A stretch of DNA of 27,937 bases from the NCBI GenBank assembly GCA_947001705.1, contig CAMQHT010000031.1, positions 1 to 27,937 on the forward strand. The letters are read 5' to 3'. The stretch comes from an uncultured Collinsella sp. Lineage in GTDB: Bacteria > Actinomycetota > Coriobacteriia > Coriobacteriales > Coriobacteriaceae. Position numbers and translations under genes: made by a program. The notes under the pieces were generated by a model. That model saw only the letters and a list, made by a program, of their open reading frames with translations, did no database searches and was not told the origin of the DNA. Shown in pieces: positions 1 through 8,418 of the stretch. How positions within the stretch are numbered: position 1 is the stretch's first letter; the number at the start of each line of letters is the position of its first letter.

Positions 1-1515
1 CTCGTGGGGGGTGTAGCCCAAATACTACACACGCACCCTCCAGGCGCACCACCGCCCCGCCCCGCGGGGCCAGGGGGGGGGGCGGGGCCTGCCGTTAACC
101 CGTCCCGGTCCGCCCCCGGCATGTCGTCGACGCCTTCGGCTCAGTCTCATATCCGCGGATACCGTTCTGTCGGCCCGCACTCCATTCCTTCGGCGGGGTT
201 CCCCAAGTCTGTCGAGGCGCATGCGGAGGGCTCCGCGCGCACAGCGAAATAGGGGGTGTCCCCGAAGGCCGCCCGGCTCGCCGGGGCGGGGGCTATGTCT
301 ATTCCGCGCCCTCCCGGCACATCATGCCGAGGGCCCAGAGCCACCTCACGAGCTCGGCCGCGGTGGCCGCGTTGGCCTTCGCCTGGGGCATGCCGCGGGC
401 GAGCATCTCCTCGCGCCGCCGCAGGAGCCGCTCGGATCCCTTCCTCCCGTGCATCCTTATCTCGAGGGGCACGCCCGTGTCCCTCGGCATGAGCTTCGGC
501 TGGTGCCGCGCCGCGGCGTAGCACCATGAACCCTCAACGGCCAGCTTCCTCACGAGCGCGTTGCCCGCGCCGCTGATGCCTCCGAGCCGCACGGAGTCGC
601 CGCTCGACCTCTGACTCGGCGCGAGGCCGAAGTAGGCCGTGACCTGCCTTCCGGAACGGAACCTCGTGAAGTCGCCGACCTCGGCCGAGAAGGCTGCGGC
701 CAGCGCGAAGGCGCAGCCCTTGATCGACTGGAGGGCGGCCACCTCCGCGGCGATCGGGCTGGCATCCACGGCCGCCCTGTACTCGGAGAGCAGGTCCGCC
801 CGGGCCTCCGCCGCGGCCTCGACCTCGCTCCTCAGGGCGGCGAGCGTCCGGACCCCGCCATCGTCCTCCGGCCTGGCCTTGTCGAGCCACCTCAGGAAGT
901 CGTAGGTCCAGTACTTCCTCGGGTTGCCGGCGGGCGTGGTGCCGCCGTAGGCGAACCCTCGCTTTGCGAGGAAGGCGAGCAGCCGCTGCTTGGCGGTCGC
1001 CAGGCGCGCGGTCGCCCCGTCGTAGGCGCCGGCGAGGTCCCTGATGCCCTCGACCTCGGGGGAGGGGACCCATACGGGGGAGATGTCGTGGGCGAGTATC
1101 GCCTTGGCCATCCTGGCGGCGTCGTTCCTGTCGTTCTTGGAGGCCGAGTCGGCGGCCGACCTGGGGATCTTCGAGACCGCGGCGACGACACACTCGACGC
1201 CGAGCCCGGCGAGCTCCCTCTGCGGGGCGAAGCCGGGGTAGCCGCTCTCGTAGGCCGCGAGCGACGGCCCGGGGAACCCACCCATCCACCCGGCGATCTC
1301 GCCCCAGGGGTTGCCGGGGAACCTCCTCGTCACGGCCTCGCCGGTGTCCGCGTCGAGGGCGCAGACGGTGGTCGACCTCAGGTGGACGTCCATCCCGAAC
1401 GCGGTAGAATACTTTGGCATGGGAGCCTCCCAACCTCGTTGCGGCGCGGCTGCGCCTATGGCACTTCGACATCATTGTCGCAGCCCCGACCCGCGGTCAC
1501 GAGCGGGGGGCTCCT
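1..1515 (-). mobile_element. IS110-family insertion sequence, cut by the left window edge
   Basis: The block holds one IS110-type transposase gene flanked by non-coding DNA that is clearly richer in G and C than the galactose genes to its right. About 300 nt follow the transposase stop up to the window edge, and about 95 nt of GC-rich DNA precede its start before composition drops near 1510. IS110 elements lack classical terminal inverted repeats and usually make no clear target duplication, so the right end is judged from composition only and may be wrong by tens of bases. The left end is not visible. The long flank downstream of the gene resembles the IS1111-type arrangement, in which the guide (bridge) RNA lies beyond the transposase; this is inference. 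Confidence 0.6.
299..1420 (-). CDS. IS110-family transposase (DEDD recombinase), 373 aa
   Basis: This enzyme moves the element by RNA-guided recombination. The N-terminal RuvC-like DEDD domain shows GMDVH (Asp11), the acidic residue of AAYESG, and KNDRNDAARMA with the paired aspartates. The C-terminal Transposase_20 region shows IKGCAFALAAAF, then GDFTRFRSGRQVTAYFGLAP followed by QRSSG, which is the classic IS110 helix-hairpin-helix block with the serine-bearing tail. Length is normal for the family and no frameshift is visible, so the copy may be active. The ATG at 1420 has GGGAGG five bases upstream. Codons strongly prefer G or C at the third position, more than in neighbouring genes, which suggests recent arrival from a GC-richer source. 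Confidence 0.93.
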   Translation of the reverse strand: MPKYSTAFGMDVHLRSTTVCALDADTGEAVTRRFPGNPWGEIAGWMGGFPGPSLAAYESGYPGFAPQRELAGLGVECVVAAVSKIPRSAADSASKNDRNDAARMAKAILAHDISPVWVPSPEVEGIRDLAGAYDGATARLATAKQRLLAFLAKRGFAYGGTTPAGNPRKYWTYDFLRWLDKARPEDDGGVRTLAALRSEVEAAAEARADLLSEYRAAVDASPIAAEVAALQSIKGCAFALAAAFSAEVGDFTRFRSGRQVTAYFGLAPSQRSSGDSVRLGGISGAGNALVRKLAVEGSWCYAAARHQPKLMPRDTGVPLEIRMHGRKGSERLLRRREEMLARGMPQAKANAATAAELVRWLWALGMMCREGAE

Positions 1516-1572
1516 ATCTTTTTAGTGCCCTCGGATTGGGTCATAGTGTCTGTCGTTGCCAAAACATCGGCG

Positions 1573-1628
1573 TAGTCATTGGGGACGCTCTTTAATGACT
1601 GGTCGTTTAAGAACGTCCCCAATGGCTA
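1573..1628. repeat. REP-like inverted repeat, GGGGACGTTC family
   Basis: Arms of about 20 bp (1573-1592 and 1609-1628) are inverted copies of each other with two mismatches, around the core CATTGGGGACG. The right half, from GACTGGTCG through AAGAACGTCCCCAATG, recurs almost unchanged near 17582-17609. It lies between the insertion sequence and the galT terminator. REP-like palindromes of this sort are usually spread by Y1 (RAYT) transposases; none is visible here. Confidence 0.7.
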
Positions 1629-1631
1629 CAC

Positions 1632-1674
1632 TCAAAAACGGCGCCCGTCGGCGATGTTGCCGGCGGGCGCCGTT
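1632..1674 (-). terminator. Rho-independent terminator of galKT
   Basis: A GC-rich stem pairs 1637-1652 with 1659-1674 (one G-T wobble, six-base loop). Read on the minus strand it is followed by TTTTTGAG. It sits 55 nt past the galT stop codon. Confidence 0.8.
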
Positions 1675-1728
1675 GTCGTGTGGGCGGTTATGTCGTGTGG
1701 ACTGCCGTTGAGCGTCCGGGTCTGTGCT

Positions 1729-3357
1729 CTACAGTGAGTCGATAAAGCGCTGTTGGGCGGCGCGGCCGGCTTCGTCCCACTTAAAGACGCCGGCGTTGTC
1801 GAGCACGTGGCCAAACACCACGCCGACCTCCTCGTGCAGGATATCGATGGCGTTGTCGGCCGTAAGCTCGTTGGCGCGGCGGGCATAGACATCCTCGGCC
1901 CATGCGGCGTGGCTGCGGCATAGATCATCGCCCTCGAGTGCACCGGCAAGGTCGTAGCTGGCATCGGCCTTGGCTGCCAGCAGATGCTCGCGGACAGCGC
2001 CAAGCTCGGGAACCAGGCGCGGCGGCAGAATTGCCAGGCCCATGACCTCGATCAGGCCGATGTTCTCCTTTTTAATGTGGTGGTACTCGGCATGCGGGTG
2101 GAATACGCCCAGCGGATGCTCGTCGGTCGTGATATTGCAGCGAAGCGCCAGGTAGGCCTCGTAGATTTCGCCGCCGGCATTTCCGCGAGAGTCGACGCGG
2201 CGGATGACAGGCGTCACGGTGTTGTGCGCCACGTCATCGGCTGTGTACGCGATAACGCCCACAGACTCATCGGTCCACTCGCGCCAGGCGAGGATAATCT
2301 TCTCGGCAGCGTCGAGCAGCTGAGCGCGGTCATGCGAGCGCAGGCGCAACACCGAGAGCGGCCACTGCAGCACGGTACCGCTGACCTGGTCAAAACCGGG
2401 CACGCTAAACTGCGAGACCTCGGCGGCATGCATCATGGGGAACTCGTGCGCGCCGCCCTGGAAGTGGTCGTGCGACAGAATCGAGCCGCCCACGATGGGC
2501 AGGTCGGCGTTGGAGCCAATAAAGTAGTGCGGGAACAGGTCGACAAAGTCGAGCAGGCAGGTCAGCCCCTTGCGGTCGACGTGCATCGGACGATGCTCGG
2601 AGCTCATGGCAATGCAGTGCTCGTTAAAGTACGCGTACGGGCTGTATTGGAAGCCCCAGCGCTCGCCGTCGAGCTTAATGGGGATAACGCGCAGATTCTG
2701 GCGGGCGGGATGGGCGCCGCCGTCGGCTGCAGCGGAGCGTCCGGGATAGCCCTCGTTTTCGATGCAGAGCTGGCAGGCGGGATACTTCTCGCCCGTGTTT
2801 TTGGCGGCGCCGGCCGCGGCAATATCGCGCGGGTCCTTTTCGGGCTTTGACAGGTTGATGGTAATCTCGAGGTCGCCCCAGTTGGTGGGGGTGCTCCATT
2901 TGATGTTGCGCGCGATGGCGGCACGGCGCACGTAGCCGGCGTCGCAGCACAGGCCGTAGAACCAGTCGGTCGCGGCGCGGGGCTCGTTGACGCCCATGCG
3001 TCCGTTGAACTCCTCGTTTACAACCGAAGGCCTTGGCATGAGCGCGCCCATGATGCGCATGGCGATGCGGTCGCGGCCCGATGCCGTGTCCTCGGCGGCG
3101 CCGTTGGCAACAGCCGCCTCGGCAAGCGCGGCAAGTGTGCCTTCAAGGTCAAAGTTGGGCAGGGTGTCGGGGTGCAAGAGCGAGAGTTTCTCGACCTGGA
3201 GCGCCCAGGCCATGTCGAGCGCCGGGCCCGTAGCACCGATGCACTCGAGAATGGTGTTATACGCCCAGATGCGATCGTCCTGGCCGATCATCGATCGGTG
3301 GATAGCGTACTCGATCAGGTTCTGCGCGGCCTCGCGCACGTCAGTCATTACAGCCAT
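1729..3357 (-). CDS. galT: UTP-hexose-1-phosphate (galactose-1-phosphate) uridylyltransferase, type 2
   Basis: GalT exchanges UMP between UDP-glucose and galactose-1-phosphate in the cytoplasmic Leloir pathway. The 542-aa protein belongs to the longer Firmicutes-type branch (about 500 aa), not the E. coli type of about 350 aa. Visible marks are SPYAYFNEHCI (from about residue 239) and SHDHFQGG (295-302), which contains the His-x-His nucleotidylation site. The chosen ATG at 3357 has AAGGGGG ten bases upstream. It overlaps the galK stop by ten bases, and a second ATG at 3348 overlaps that stop by one base, so translation is probably coupled to galK. No galE is in the window. The gene ends in its own terminator. 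Confidence 0.93.
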   Translation of the reverse strand: MAVMTDVREAAQNLIEYAIHRSMIGQDDRIWAYNTILECIGATGPALDMAWALQVEKLSLLHPDTLPNFDLEGTLAALAEAAVANGAAEDTASGRDRIAMRIMGALMPRPSVVNEEFNGRMGVNEPRAATDWFYGLCCDAGYVRRAAIARNIKWSTPTNWGDLEITINLSKPEKDPRDIAAAGAAKNTGEKYPACQLCIENEGYPGRSAAADGGAHPARQNLRVIPIKLDGERWGFQYSPYAYFNEHCIAMSSEHRPMHVDRKGLTCLLDFVDLFPHYFIGSNADLPIVGGSILSHDHFQGGAHEFPMMHAAEVSQFSVPGFDQVSGTVLQWPLSVLRLRSHDRAQLLDAAEKIILAWREWTDESVGVIAYTADDVAHNTVTPVIRRVDSRGNAGGEIYEAYLALRCNITTDEHPLGVFHPHAEYHHIKKENIGLIEVMGLAILPPRLVPELGAVREHLLAAKADASYDLAGALEGDDLCRSHAAWAEDVYARRANELTADNAIDILHEEVGVVFGHVLDNAGVFKWDEAGRAAQQRFIDSL

Positions 3358-4553
3358 GCCGCGTAAGCCCCCTTGTCAGAAATTGCGTAGTGGCGGGCAG
3401 AGCCCTCGCCTAGCCAGCCGTTCATCTTGGTGATAAAGGTGTCGACCAGGTCGAGCGGCACGAAGGCCTGGATGGTGCCACCAAAGCCGCCACCGTGGAT
3501 ACGGACGGCGCCACGGCCGTCGAGCACGTGCTCGGCCAGTGCCAGGGCATACATCGAGGGCTGCTCGGAGCCCAGCTTGGCAACGACATTCTGTAGGTAC
3601 ATGGCAGAGCTGGCGCCGGACTCGCGCGTCAGGACCAGGAACTGATCGATGTCGCCGGCGTTCAGAGCAGCCCAGCGCTTGTCGACCAGGCCGTTCTCGT
3701 ACCAGTAGTGAACGGCGCGCAGGCAGGCGCGGTCGCCCAGCTTGGCGCGCAGCTCGGGGAGCTTGGCGTCAAAATCGGCAACGTCGACCTCGCACAGGCG
3801 TGCCTTGCCAAACTCGGCGGCAACGTCCTGCATCTCGCGCGGAACGGCGGCGTAGTCGTCGGTGGCGGCCACGTGGTCGGCACCGACCTTAACGAGCACG
3901 AGCGCATAGCCGTGATCCTCAAAGTTGAGCTCGAGCTTCTGGGTTTTAGGCTGAGCCTGGTCCTCAAAGTCCATGTAGGCAAGGCCGCCCAGGCACACGG
4001 CGGCCTGGTCCATCAGACCGCAGGGCTTGCCGTAATAGTTGTTCTCGGTGCGCTGGCTCATCTGCGCGAGCGCGACGGGCTCGATGGCGGGTGCGCCCCA
4101 GAGGGTTTCCATGGCGCGACCGTACGCGGCCTCGACGGCGGCAGAGCTGGAAAGACCGCCGCCCGAGGGGACGGAGCAGGTGAAGGCGAAATCGAAGCCG
4201 TGGGGCTCAACGCCAAGGGCTGCAATCTCGTGGGCCATGCCGCGGACGAGGCCCGCGGACGTGCCCTTCTCGGACTCTTGAATATCCAGCGTGTCGAGCA
4301 TGATTTCAAACGTAGGATAGCCCTCGTCGGCGACGCGAATCTTGTTGGAGTCGGTTGCCACGGCGATGCCGTCAACGGCGACATCGAGCGAGCCGGCGAT
4401 AACGTGGCCGCCCTCGTGGTCGGTGTGGTTGCCGCTGATCTCGGAACGGCCGGGCGCGTGCACGTAGAGCACCTGGCGGTCGCCGATGGGGCCAAACTCC
4501 TCCTCAAATAGCTTGGTGAGCGTGGCGAGTGTCTTTTCGTCGGGAGTGGTCAT
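3348..4553 (-). CDS. galK: Galactokinase (GHMP kinase)
   Basis: Galactokinase phosphorylates galactose at C1 with ATP, the first committed step of the Leloir pathway. The 401-aa protein shows the galactokinase signature in divergent form, PGRSEISGNHTDHEGG (34-49), the GHMP ATP-binding loop VPSGGGLSSSAA (128-139), GLMDQAA with the catalytic-base Asp (about 182), and a C-terminal GGGFGGT motif. The reading frame stays open upstream to 4640, but the ATG at 4553 is preferred. It has AAAGGA at proper spacing, begins where homology should begin, and leaves the operator-like repeat at 4594-4611 outside the gene. It is first in the galK-galT operon, divergent from the LacI regulator that probably controls it. 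Confidence 0.93.
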   Translation of the reverse strand: MTTPDEKTLATLTKLFEEEFGPIGDRQVLYVHAPGRSEISGNHTDHEGGHVIAGSLDVAVDGIAVATDSNKIRVADEGYPTFEIMLDTLDIQESEKGTSAGLVRGMAHEIAALGVEPHGFDFAFTCSVPSGGGLSSSAAVEAAYGRAMETLWGAPAIEPVALAQMSQRTENNYYGKPCGLMDQAAVCLGGLAYMDFEDQAQPKTQKLELNFEDHGYALVLVKVGADHVAATDDYAAVPREMQDVAAEFGKARLCEVDVADFDAKLPELRAKLGDRACLRAVHYWYENGLVDKRWAALNAGDIDQFLVLTRESGASSAMYLQNVVAKLGSEQPSMYALALAEHVLDGRGAVRIHGGGFGGTIQAFVPLDLVDTFITKMNGWLGEGSARHYAISDKGAYAAWL

Positions 4554-4593
4554 GGGAGTCCTTTCCTTGGCGCGCACGGGTGAGTTTTGCGCC

Positions 4594-4679
4594 GTTATGA
4601 GTACGTTAACAACTTGAAGCGGCATGAACCAAGTGTTCACGATGCCGCACGTTACGGGCTATGTTAACGTACTCATAAC
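4594..4679. promoter_or_regulatory. Paired operators of the LacI-type regulator (galK side)
   Basis: GTTATGAGTACGTTAACA (4594-4611) is repeated perfectly in inverted orientation at 4662-4679. Between them lies a second inverted repeat, GCGGCAT (4619-4625) and ATGCCGC (4642-4648), so the whole block forms one nested dyad centred near 4635. The sites are upstream of galK and upstream of the divergent LacI gene, where a galactose repressor would be expected to bind, possibly by looping. Binding itself is inferred. Confidence 0.65.
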
Positions 4680-4785
4680 ACAACGCTTATCACTTTTTGA
4701 GAATCTGGTAATCGGTAGAAATTCAGCCGTGAACGGTATTGCCGTATGGACTTATAGAGCAGAAGAGTTGCGGATTGAAAAAGTA

Positions 4786-4798
4786 GAGTACGTTAACA
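4786..4798 (+). promoter_or_regulatory. Third copy of the GAGTACGTTAACA operator motif
   Basis: The 13-mer GAGTACGTTAACA found at 4599-4611 and, inverted, at 4662-4674 occurs again here, 94 nt before the regulator start. This position would suit autoregulation. The rest of the 4554-4891 spacer shows no convincing gene. Confidence 0.6.
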
Positions 4799-4891
4799 TG
4801 CGTCCGACGATAGCGGGCCTCGGCGCGGGGTGTATTTCTGCCCGGGCCGGCATGCACGCTATTCAGATCTCGCAACGGTGAAGGTGATCCT

Positions 4892-5923
4892 GTGGCAAGG
4901 CGCCCGTCCAACGATACAGGTACGCGTCCGGTCTCCATGGCCGACGTCGCCCGCGCTGCTGGCGTTTCGCAGCAGACGGTTTCGCGCGTCGCCAACGGCT
5001 TGCCCAACGTTAACGAGCAGACGCGCCAGCGTGTGCAGGCCGCTATGCAAGAGCTCGGCTTTCGTCCGAGTTATGCCGGTCGCTCGCTGCGCGACGGCCG
5101 CTACCATTCGGTCGGTCTGTGCGTCAACGATGTCACCAAGTTTGGCAACCTCTCAATGATCGACGGCATCGCCAGCGCTGCTCGCGAGCATAATTGCGCC
5201 ATCACGCTGGTCGAGATGTCCAAGACCGAGGAGTTTTCGCTTGCCGAGGCAACGCGTCGTATGGCCGCGCTGCCTGTGGACGGCATCATTATCGGCATGA
5301 GCCGTATGGCGCCCGATTTTGAGACGTTTGATCCACTGCCGGGCATTGGCACGGTCATCGTTACCATGTACGCGCACCCGCGGGTGACCACGGTAGACTC
5401 CGATCATTACGGCTGCTCGCTCTTGCTTATGAATCACCTGTTTGAGCTGGGGCATGAGCAAATTCGCTATATTGGCGGCCCGTCGTTCTCGGTCGACGAG
5501 CAATTTCGTCGAGCCGGTTGGCAGGACGCGCTCGAGCGTAGGCACATTAAGCCGCAGACGCCGCTCGAGGGCGACTGGTCTGCCAACAGCGGTTACGAGG
5601 CCGGCAGATATCTGGCCGAGCACGACCGCACCATGACGGCGATTTACGCGGCAAACGACCAGATGGCAAACGGCGCAATTGCAGCGCTGCGCGATAGTGG
5701 CTTGCGCGTGCCCGAGGACGTGAGCGTGGTGGGCGTCGATGACTCGCTCGACGACTTTGTCGCACATAACGAGCTCACGACCGTTCGATTCGATCTGCAT
5801 CAGCGCGGGCGCGAGGTGTTCGAGCGCGCAGTTCCCAAGGCGGGGGCATCGGACAAAACCGTCGCCATTCGTATTCCCGGTCAGCTCATCGTTCGACACA
5901 CCACGGCAGCGCCGCGCGCATAG
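4892..5923 (+). CDS. LacI/GalR-family transcriptional regulator
   Basis: This is a sugar-responsive DNA-binding repressor. Residues 14-36 (VSMADVARAAGVSQQTVSRVANG) form the LacI helix-turn-helix, followed by the hinge helix near ASYAGRSLR-type sequence. A periplasmic-binding-protein-like effector domain runs to the end, with typical GYEAGRYL, TAIYAANDQMANGAI and SVVGVDDS segments. The 343-aa length is normal. The start is GTG at 4892, with AAGGTG seven bases upstream; a later ATG at 4937 is too close to the helix-turn-helix to be preferred. It is transcribed away from galK with three shared operator-like motifs between them, so galactose or a Leloir intermediate is the likely inducer. That specificity is inferred from context. 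Confidence 0.92.
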   Translation: MARRPSNDTGTRPVSMADVARAAGVSQQTVSRVANGLPNVNEQTRQRVQAAMQELGFRPSYAGRSLRDGRYHSVGLCVNDVTKFGNLSMIDGIASAAREHNCAITLVEMSKTEEFSLAEATRRMAALPVDGIIIGMSRMAPDFETFDPLPGIGTVIVTMYAHPRVTTVDSDHYGCSLLLMNHLFELGHEQIRYIGGPSFSVDEQFRRAGWQDALERRHIKPQTPLEGDWSANSGYEAGRYLAEHDRTMTAIYAANDQMANGAIAALRDSGLRVPEDVSVVGVDDSLDDFVAHNELTTVRFDLHQRGREVFERAVPKAGASDKTVAIRIPGQLIVRHTTAAPRA

Positions 5924-6006
5924 TTTTCGCAGGTCAACGGCTCGGCGTTGCATATCAATAACAATCGGTAAGGATGCCGGCAGATAGCCGTGACTATGAA
6001 GGCGAG

Positions 6007-6015
6007 TGCTATGAT
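6007..6015 (+). promoter_or_regulatory. Extended -10 promoter element for the flavodiiron gene
   Basis: TGCTATGAT is an extended -10 element 38 nt before the start codon. No good -35 box is seen at the usual distance, which extended -10 promoters tolerate. Confidence 0.4.
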
Positions 6016-6052
6016 AGACGGGTTCATTTGTCTATCTAGGAGGCTTTGCCTG

Positions 6053-7213
6053 ATGGAGATCACCAAGGATATCCGCTACATTGGCGTTGACGATCATGAC
6101 ATCGACCTGTTCGAGGGCCAGTACGACGTGTCCGAGAACGGTATGGCATACAACAGCTACGTTATCTTGGGCGAGAAGATCGCTGTCGCCGATTCGGTCG
6201 ATGGCGGATTTGTCGACGAGTGGCTCGGCAACCTCGAGACCGTACTCGACGGCCGCACGCCCGACTACCTGGTCATCCATCACATGGAGCCCGATCACTC
6301 CGCCGGCATCGCCGCCTTTATGGAGCGCTATCCCCAGGCGCAGATTGTGGCAAGCATGGGCGCCTTCCGCATGATGGTCAACTACTTTGGCACCGACTTC
6401 CCCGAGCGCAAGATGGTTGTCAAAGAGGGTGACGTGCTTGATCTGGGCGGCCACAGCCTGACCTTTGTCGGCGCCCCCAACGTTCACTGGCCCGAGGTAC
6501 TCTTCTCCTACGAGGCTACCGACAAGGCGCTCTTTAGTGCCGACGGCTTTGGCAAGTTTGGCGCCAACGACATCGAGGATCCGGAAGGGTGGGCCTGCGA
6601 GGCGCGCCGTTACTACTTTGGCATCGTGGGCAAGTTCGGCAAGTTTGTGCAGGCCGTGCTCAAGAAGGCCGCCGACCTGGACATCCAGATCATCTGCCCG
6701 CTTCACGGCCCCGTGCTGACCGAGAACCTTGGCTATTACCTCGACACCTACAACACTTGGTCGAGCTATCAGCCCGAGGACGAGGGCATCACGATTGCCT
6801 ATGCGAGCGTGTATGGCCATCTGAAGGCTGCCGTTGAGGAGCTTGCATCTGCGCTCGAGGCCCGCGGCCAGAAGGTTTCCGTCTTTGACCTGGCCCGCGA
6901 CGACATGGCCGAGGCCGTTGAGGATGCGTTCCGCTATGACCGTCTGGTACTCGCTTCCATCACCTATCAGGGCGAGATCTTCCCATTCATGAGCACCTTT
7001 ATCCATACGCTTGCCGAGCATGCCTACCAGAACCGTACGGTGGCGCTCGTCGAGGGCGGCTCCTGGGCGCCCGCAGCTGCCAAGATTATGACCAAGGAGC
7101 TCGAGGGTATGAAGGACATCACCCTGACGCAGAACAAGGTGACCGTCCTGGGTTCGCTCAACGACGCCTCGCGCGCTCAGATCGAGGCCCTCGCTGACGA
7201 GCTCTCCAAGTAG
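6053..7213 (+). CDS. Flavodiiron protein (A-type flavoprotein, FprA-like O2/NO reductase)
   Basis: Flavodiiron proteins reduce O2 to water and/or NO to N2O in the cytoplasm of anaerobes. Residues 1-240 form the metallo-beta-lactamase-like diiron domain. The ligand set is complete: HHMEPDH gives His77, Glu79, Asp81 and His82, then His145 (NVHWPE), Asp164 (FSADGFG) and His218 (PLHGP). From about 246 a flavodoxin domain follows (ITIAYASVYGHLK) for FMN. At 386 aa it is a minimal two-domain form with no fused rubredoxin or NADH oxidoreductase module, so it needs a separate electron donor. ATG 6053 is chosen over an open frame from 5990 because AGGAGG lies nine bases upstream and the family N-terminus begins there. 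Whether O2 or NO is the substrate cannot be read from sequence. Confidence 0.92.
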   Translation: MEITKDIRYIGVDDHDIDLFEGQYDVSENGMAYNSYVILGEKIAVADSVDGGFVDEWLGNLETVLDGRTPDYLVIHHMEPDHSAGIAAFMERYPQAQIVASMGAFRMMVNYFGTDFPERKMVVKEGDVLDLGGHSLTFVGAPNVHWPEVLFSYEATDKALFSADGFGKFGANDIEDPEGWACEARRYYFGIVGKFGKFVQAVLKKAADLDIQIICPLHGPVLTENLGYYLDTYNTWSSYQPEDEGITIAYASVYGHLKAAVEELASALEARGQKVSVFDLARDDMAEAVEDAFRYDRLVLASITYQGEIFPFMSTFIHTLAEHAYQNRTVALVEGGSWAPAAAKIMTKELEGMKDITLTQNKVTVLGSLNDASRAQIEALADELSK

Positions 7214-7234
7214 CGATACGTTCACGTTTAACGC

Positions 7235-8083
7235 TCAAACCACCACAAAGGGGACAGGCACCTTTGTGGTGGTTTTTGTTTGAGCGCCGGCGATGAGGAG
7301 ATTTGGGCGGGCGTTGTCGACGATCTCGGCGATTGAGGTGGCGACGGCGTGATCGGGGTCACGGTCCATCACGATGGCGTTGACGTCGATTAGCTCGGCA
7401 AAGCGGTACATGCCGCGTCCGTTGACCTTGCTGGCGTCCATGAGGGCAACGCCTTGACGGGCGGCGGAGATCATGGCTGTTTTGGTCTCGGCCATCTGCG
7501 GAAAGTCGGTCGTAAAGCCGCAGCCGGGAACAAAAGCGCCGGGGCACATGACGGCAAGGTCGGCATGGACCATTTGGAGCGCCTGCATGGTGAGCGGTCC
7601 GTACAGATAGCGATGACCTTTGCGCAGTGCCCCGCCCAGCATGACGACATCGACCGAGGGCATGCTCTCGTCGATATAATCGGCGATGGTGATGTCGGCC
7701 GTGATGACGGTGATGCCGTCGCGCTGGTCGAGCAGGCGGACAAATTCGAGCGCGGTGGTGCCCGAGTCGACAAGCAAGGTGTCACCGTCGCTGACGAGTT
7801 CGATGGCGCTTTGCGCGATGGCCTGCTTGGCGGCGACATTGACGTTGATACGGCGATCCTGGGTGGATACGGTCAGTCGCTTCTGGAGCGACACAGCGCC
7901 ACCATGCGTGCGGCGCAGCTTGCCGGACTCGGCGAGCGCGTCTAGGTCGGCGCGGGCGGTAACGGAGGACACGCCAAAAGTCTGGGCGATTTCTGCCACT
8001 TGCACTGAGGCGTTATGTTCGAGCATTTCCATAATGGCGGCGCGACGCTCATCGGCGAAAGCTCGGGTTGTTGCATGGGCCAT
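7235..8083 (-). CDS. DeoR-family transcriptional regulator of sugar metabolism
   Basis: This is a phosphosugar-sensing repressor. The N-terminal winged helix-turn-helix is clear (RRAAIMEMLEHNASVQVAEI, then FGVSSVTARADLDALAESG and LRRTHGGAV). A C-terminal DeoRC sensor domain of the ISOCOT fold follows, with DTLLVDSGTTALEFVRLL and VVMLGGALRKGHRYLYGP. At 282 aa it is about 25 residues longer than typical. The last 15 or so residues (TKTTTKVPVPFVVV) are encoded by the hairpin at 7237-7278, so the native stop was probably overwritten. The ATG at 8083 has GGAG nearby. It is divergent from the aldolase gene and is its likely regulator. Confidence 0.9.
   Translation of the reverse strand: MAHATTRAFADERRAAIMEMLEHNASVQVAEIAQTFGVSSVTARADLDALAESGKLRRTHGGAVSLQKRLTVSTQDRRINVNVAAKQAIAQSAIELVSDGDTLLVDSGTTALEFVRLLDQRDGITVITADITIADYIDESMPSVDVVMLGGALRKGHRYLYGPLTMQALQMVHADLAVMCPGAFVPGCGFTTDFPQMAETKTAMISAARQGVALMDASKVNGRGMYRFAELIDVNAIVMDRDPDHAVATSIAEIVDNARPNLLIAGAQTKTTTKVPVPFVVV
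7237..7278 (+). terminator. Terminator hairpin between convergent genes, probably a repeat copy
   Basis: A perfect 15-bp stem (7237-7251 with 7261-7275) has a nine-base loop and a T-run at 7273-7277 on the plus strand. It ends the flavodiiron transcript. The segment GGGGACAGGCACC in the loop region has the look of an interspersed repeat rather than a native terminator. The convergent DeoR gene reads through the whole hairpin before stopping. Confidence 0.75.
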
Positions 8084-8150
8084 ATCCGCTCCATCATCGT
8101 CTGAAATTTGCAGGAATTGTGTTGAGTCTATTTTCGTTCATTTTCTTTTT

Positions 8151-8177
8151 AAGTAAGAAAACGCCTTTCGATTACTT
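8151..8177. promoter_or_regulatory. AT-rich inverted repeat in the deoR-aldolase spacer
   Basis: The 8084-8418 spacer has an AT-rich core (about 8100-8220) unlike the genes beside it. Inside it AAGTAA (8151-8156) and TTACTT (8172-8177) form a short inverted repeat, with a TATAAA just beyond (8186-8191). It is a reasonable place for divergent promoters and DeoR binding, but no complete -35/-10 pair was found and no gene is seen in the spacer. Confidence 0.3.
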
Positions 8178-8418
8178 ACTTTTTCTATAAAAGAAAGATG
8201 ATCAAAGCTCAAAACTCAATTTCGAACACGCACGCTCGGGTTCGACCCCTTCCGTTTGCTTTTCAAAAATGAAGGTTGGACCTCGCGCGATGACAATATC
8301 TCGCACATGCATACCCGCTGAATTTCATACAATGAGCGCAGCAAAACGCAAGGTAAAACACCTTGTGAACAACTACGCCCGATGTCCAGATGCGGGCGAG
8401 GGAGAGGAGCAAACGCTC

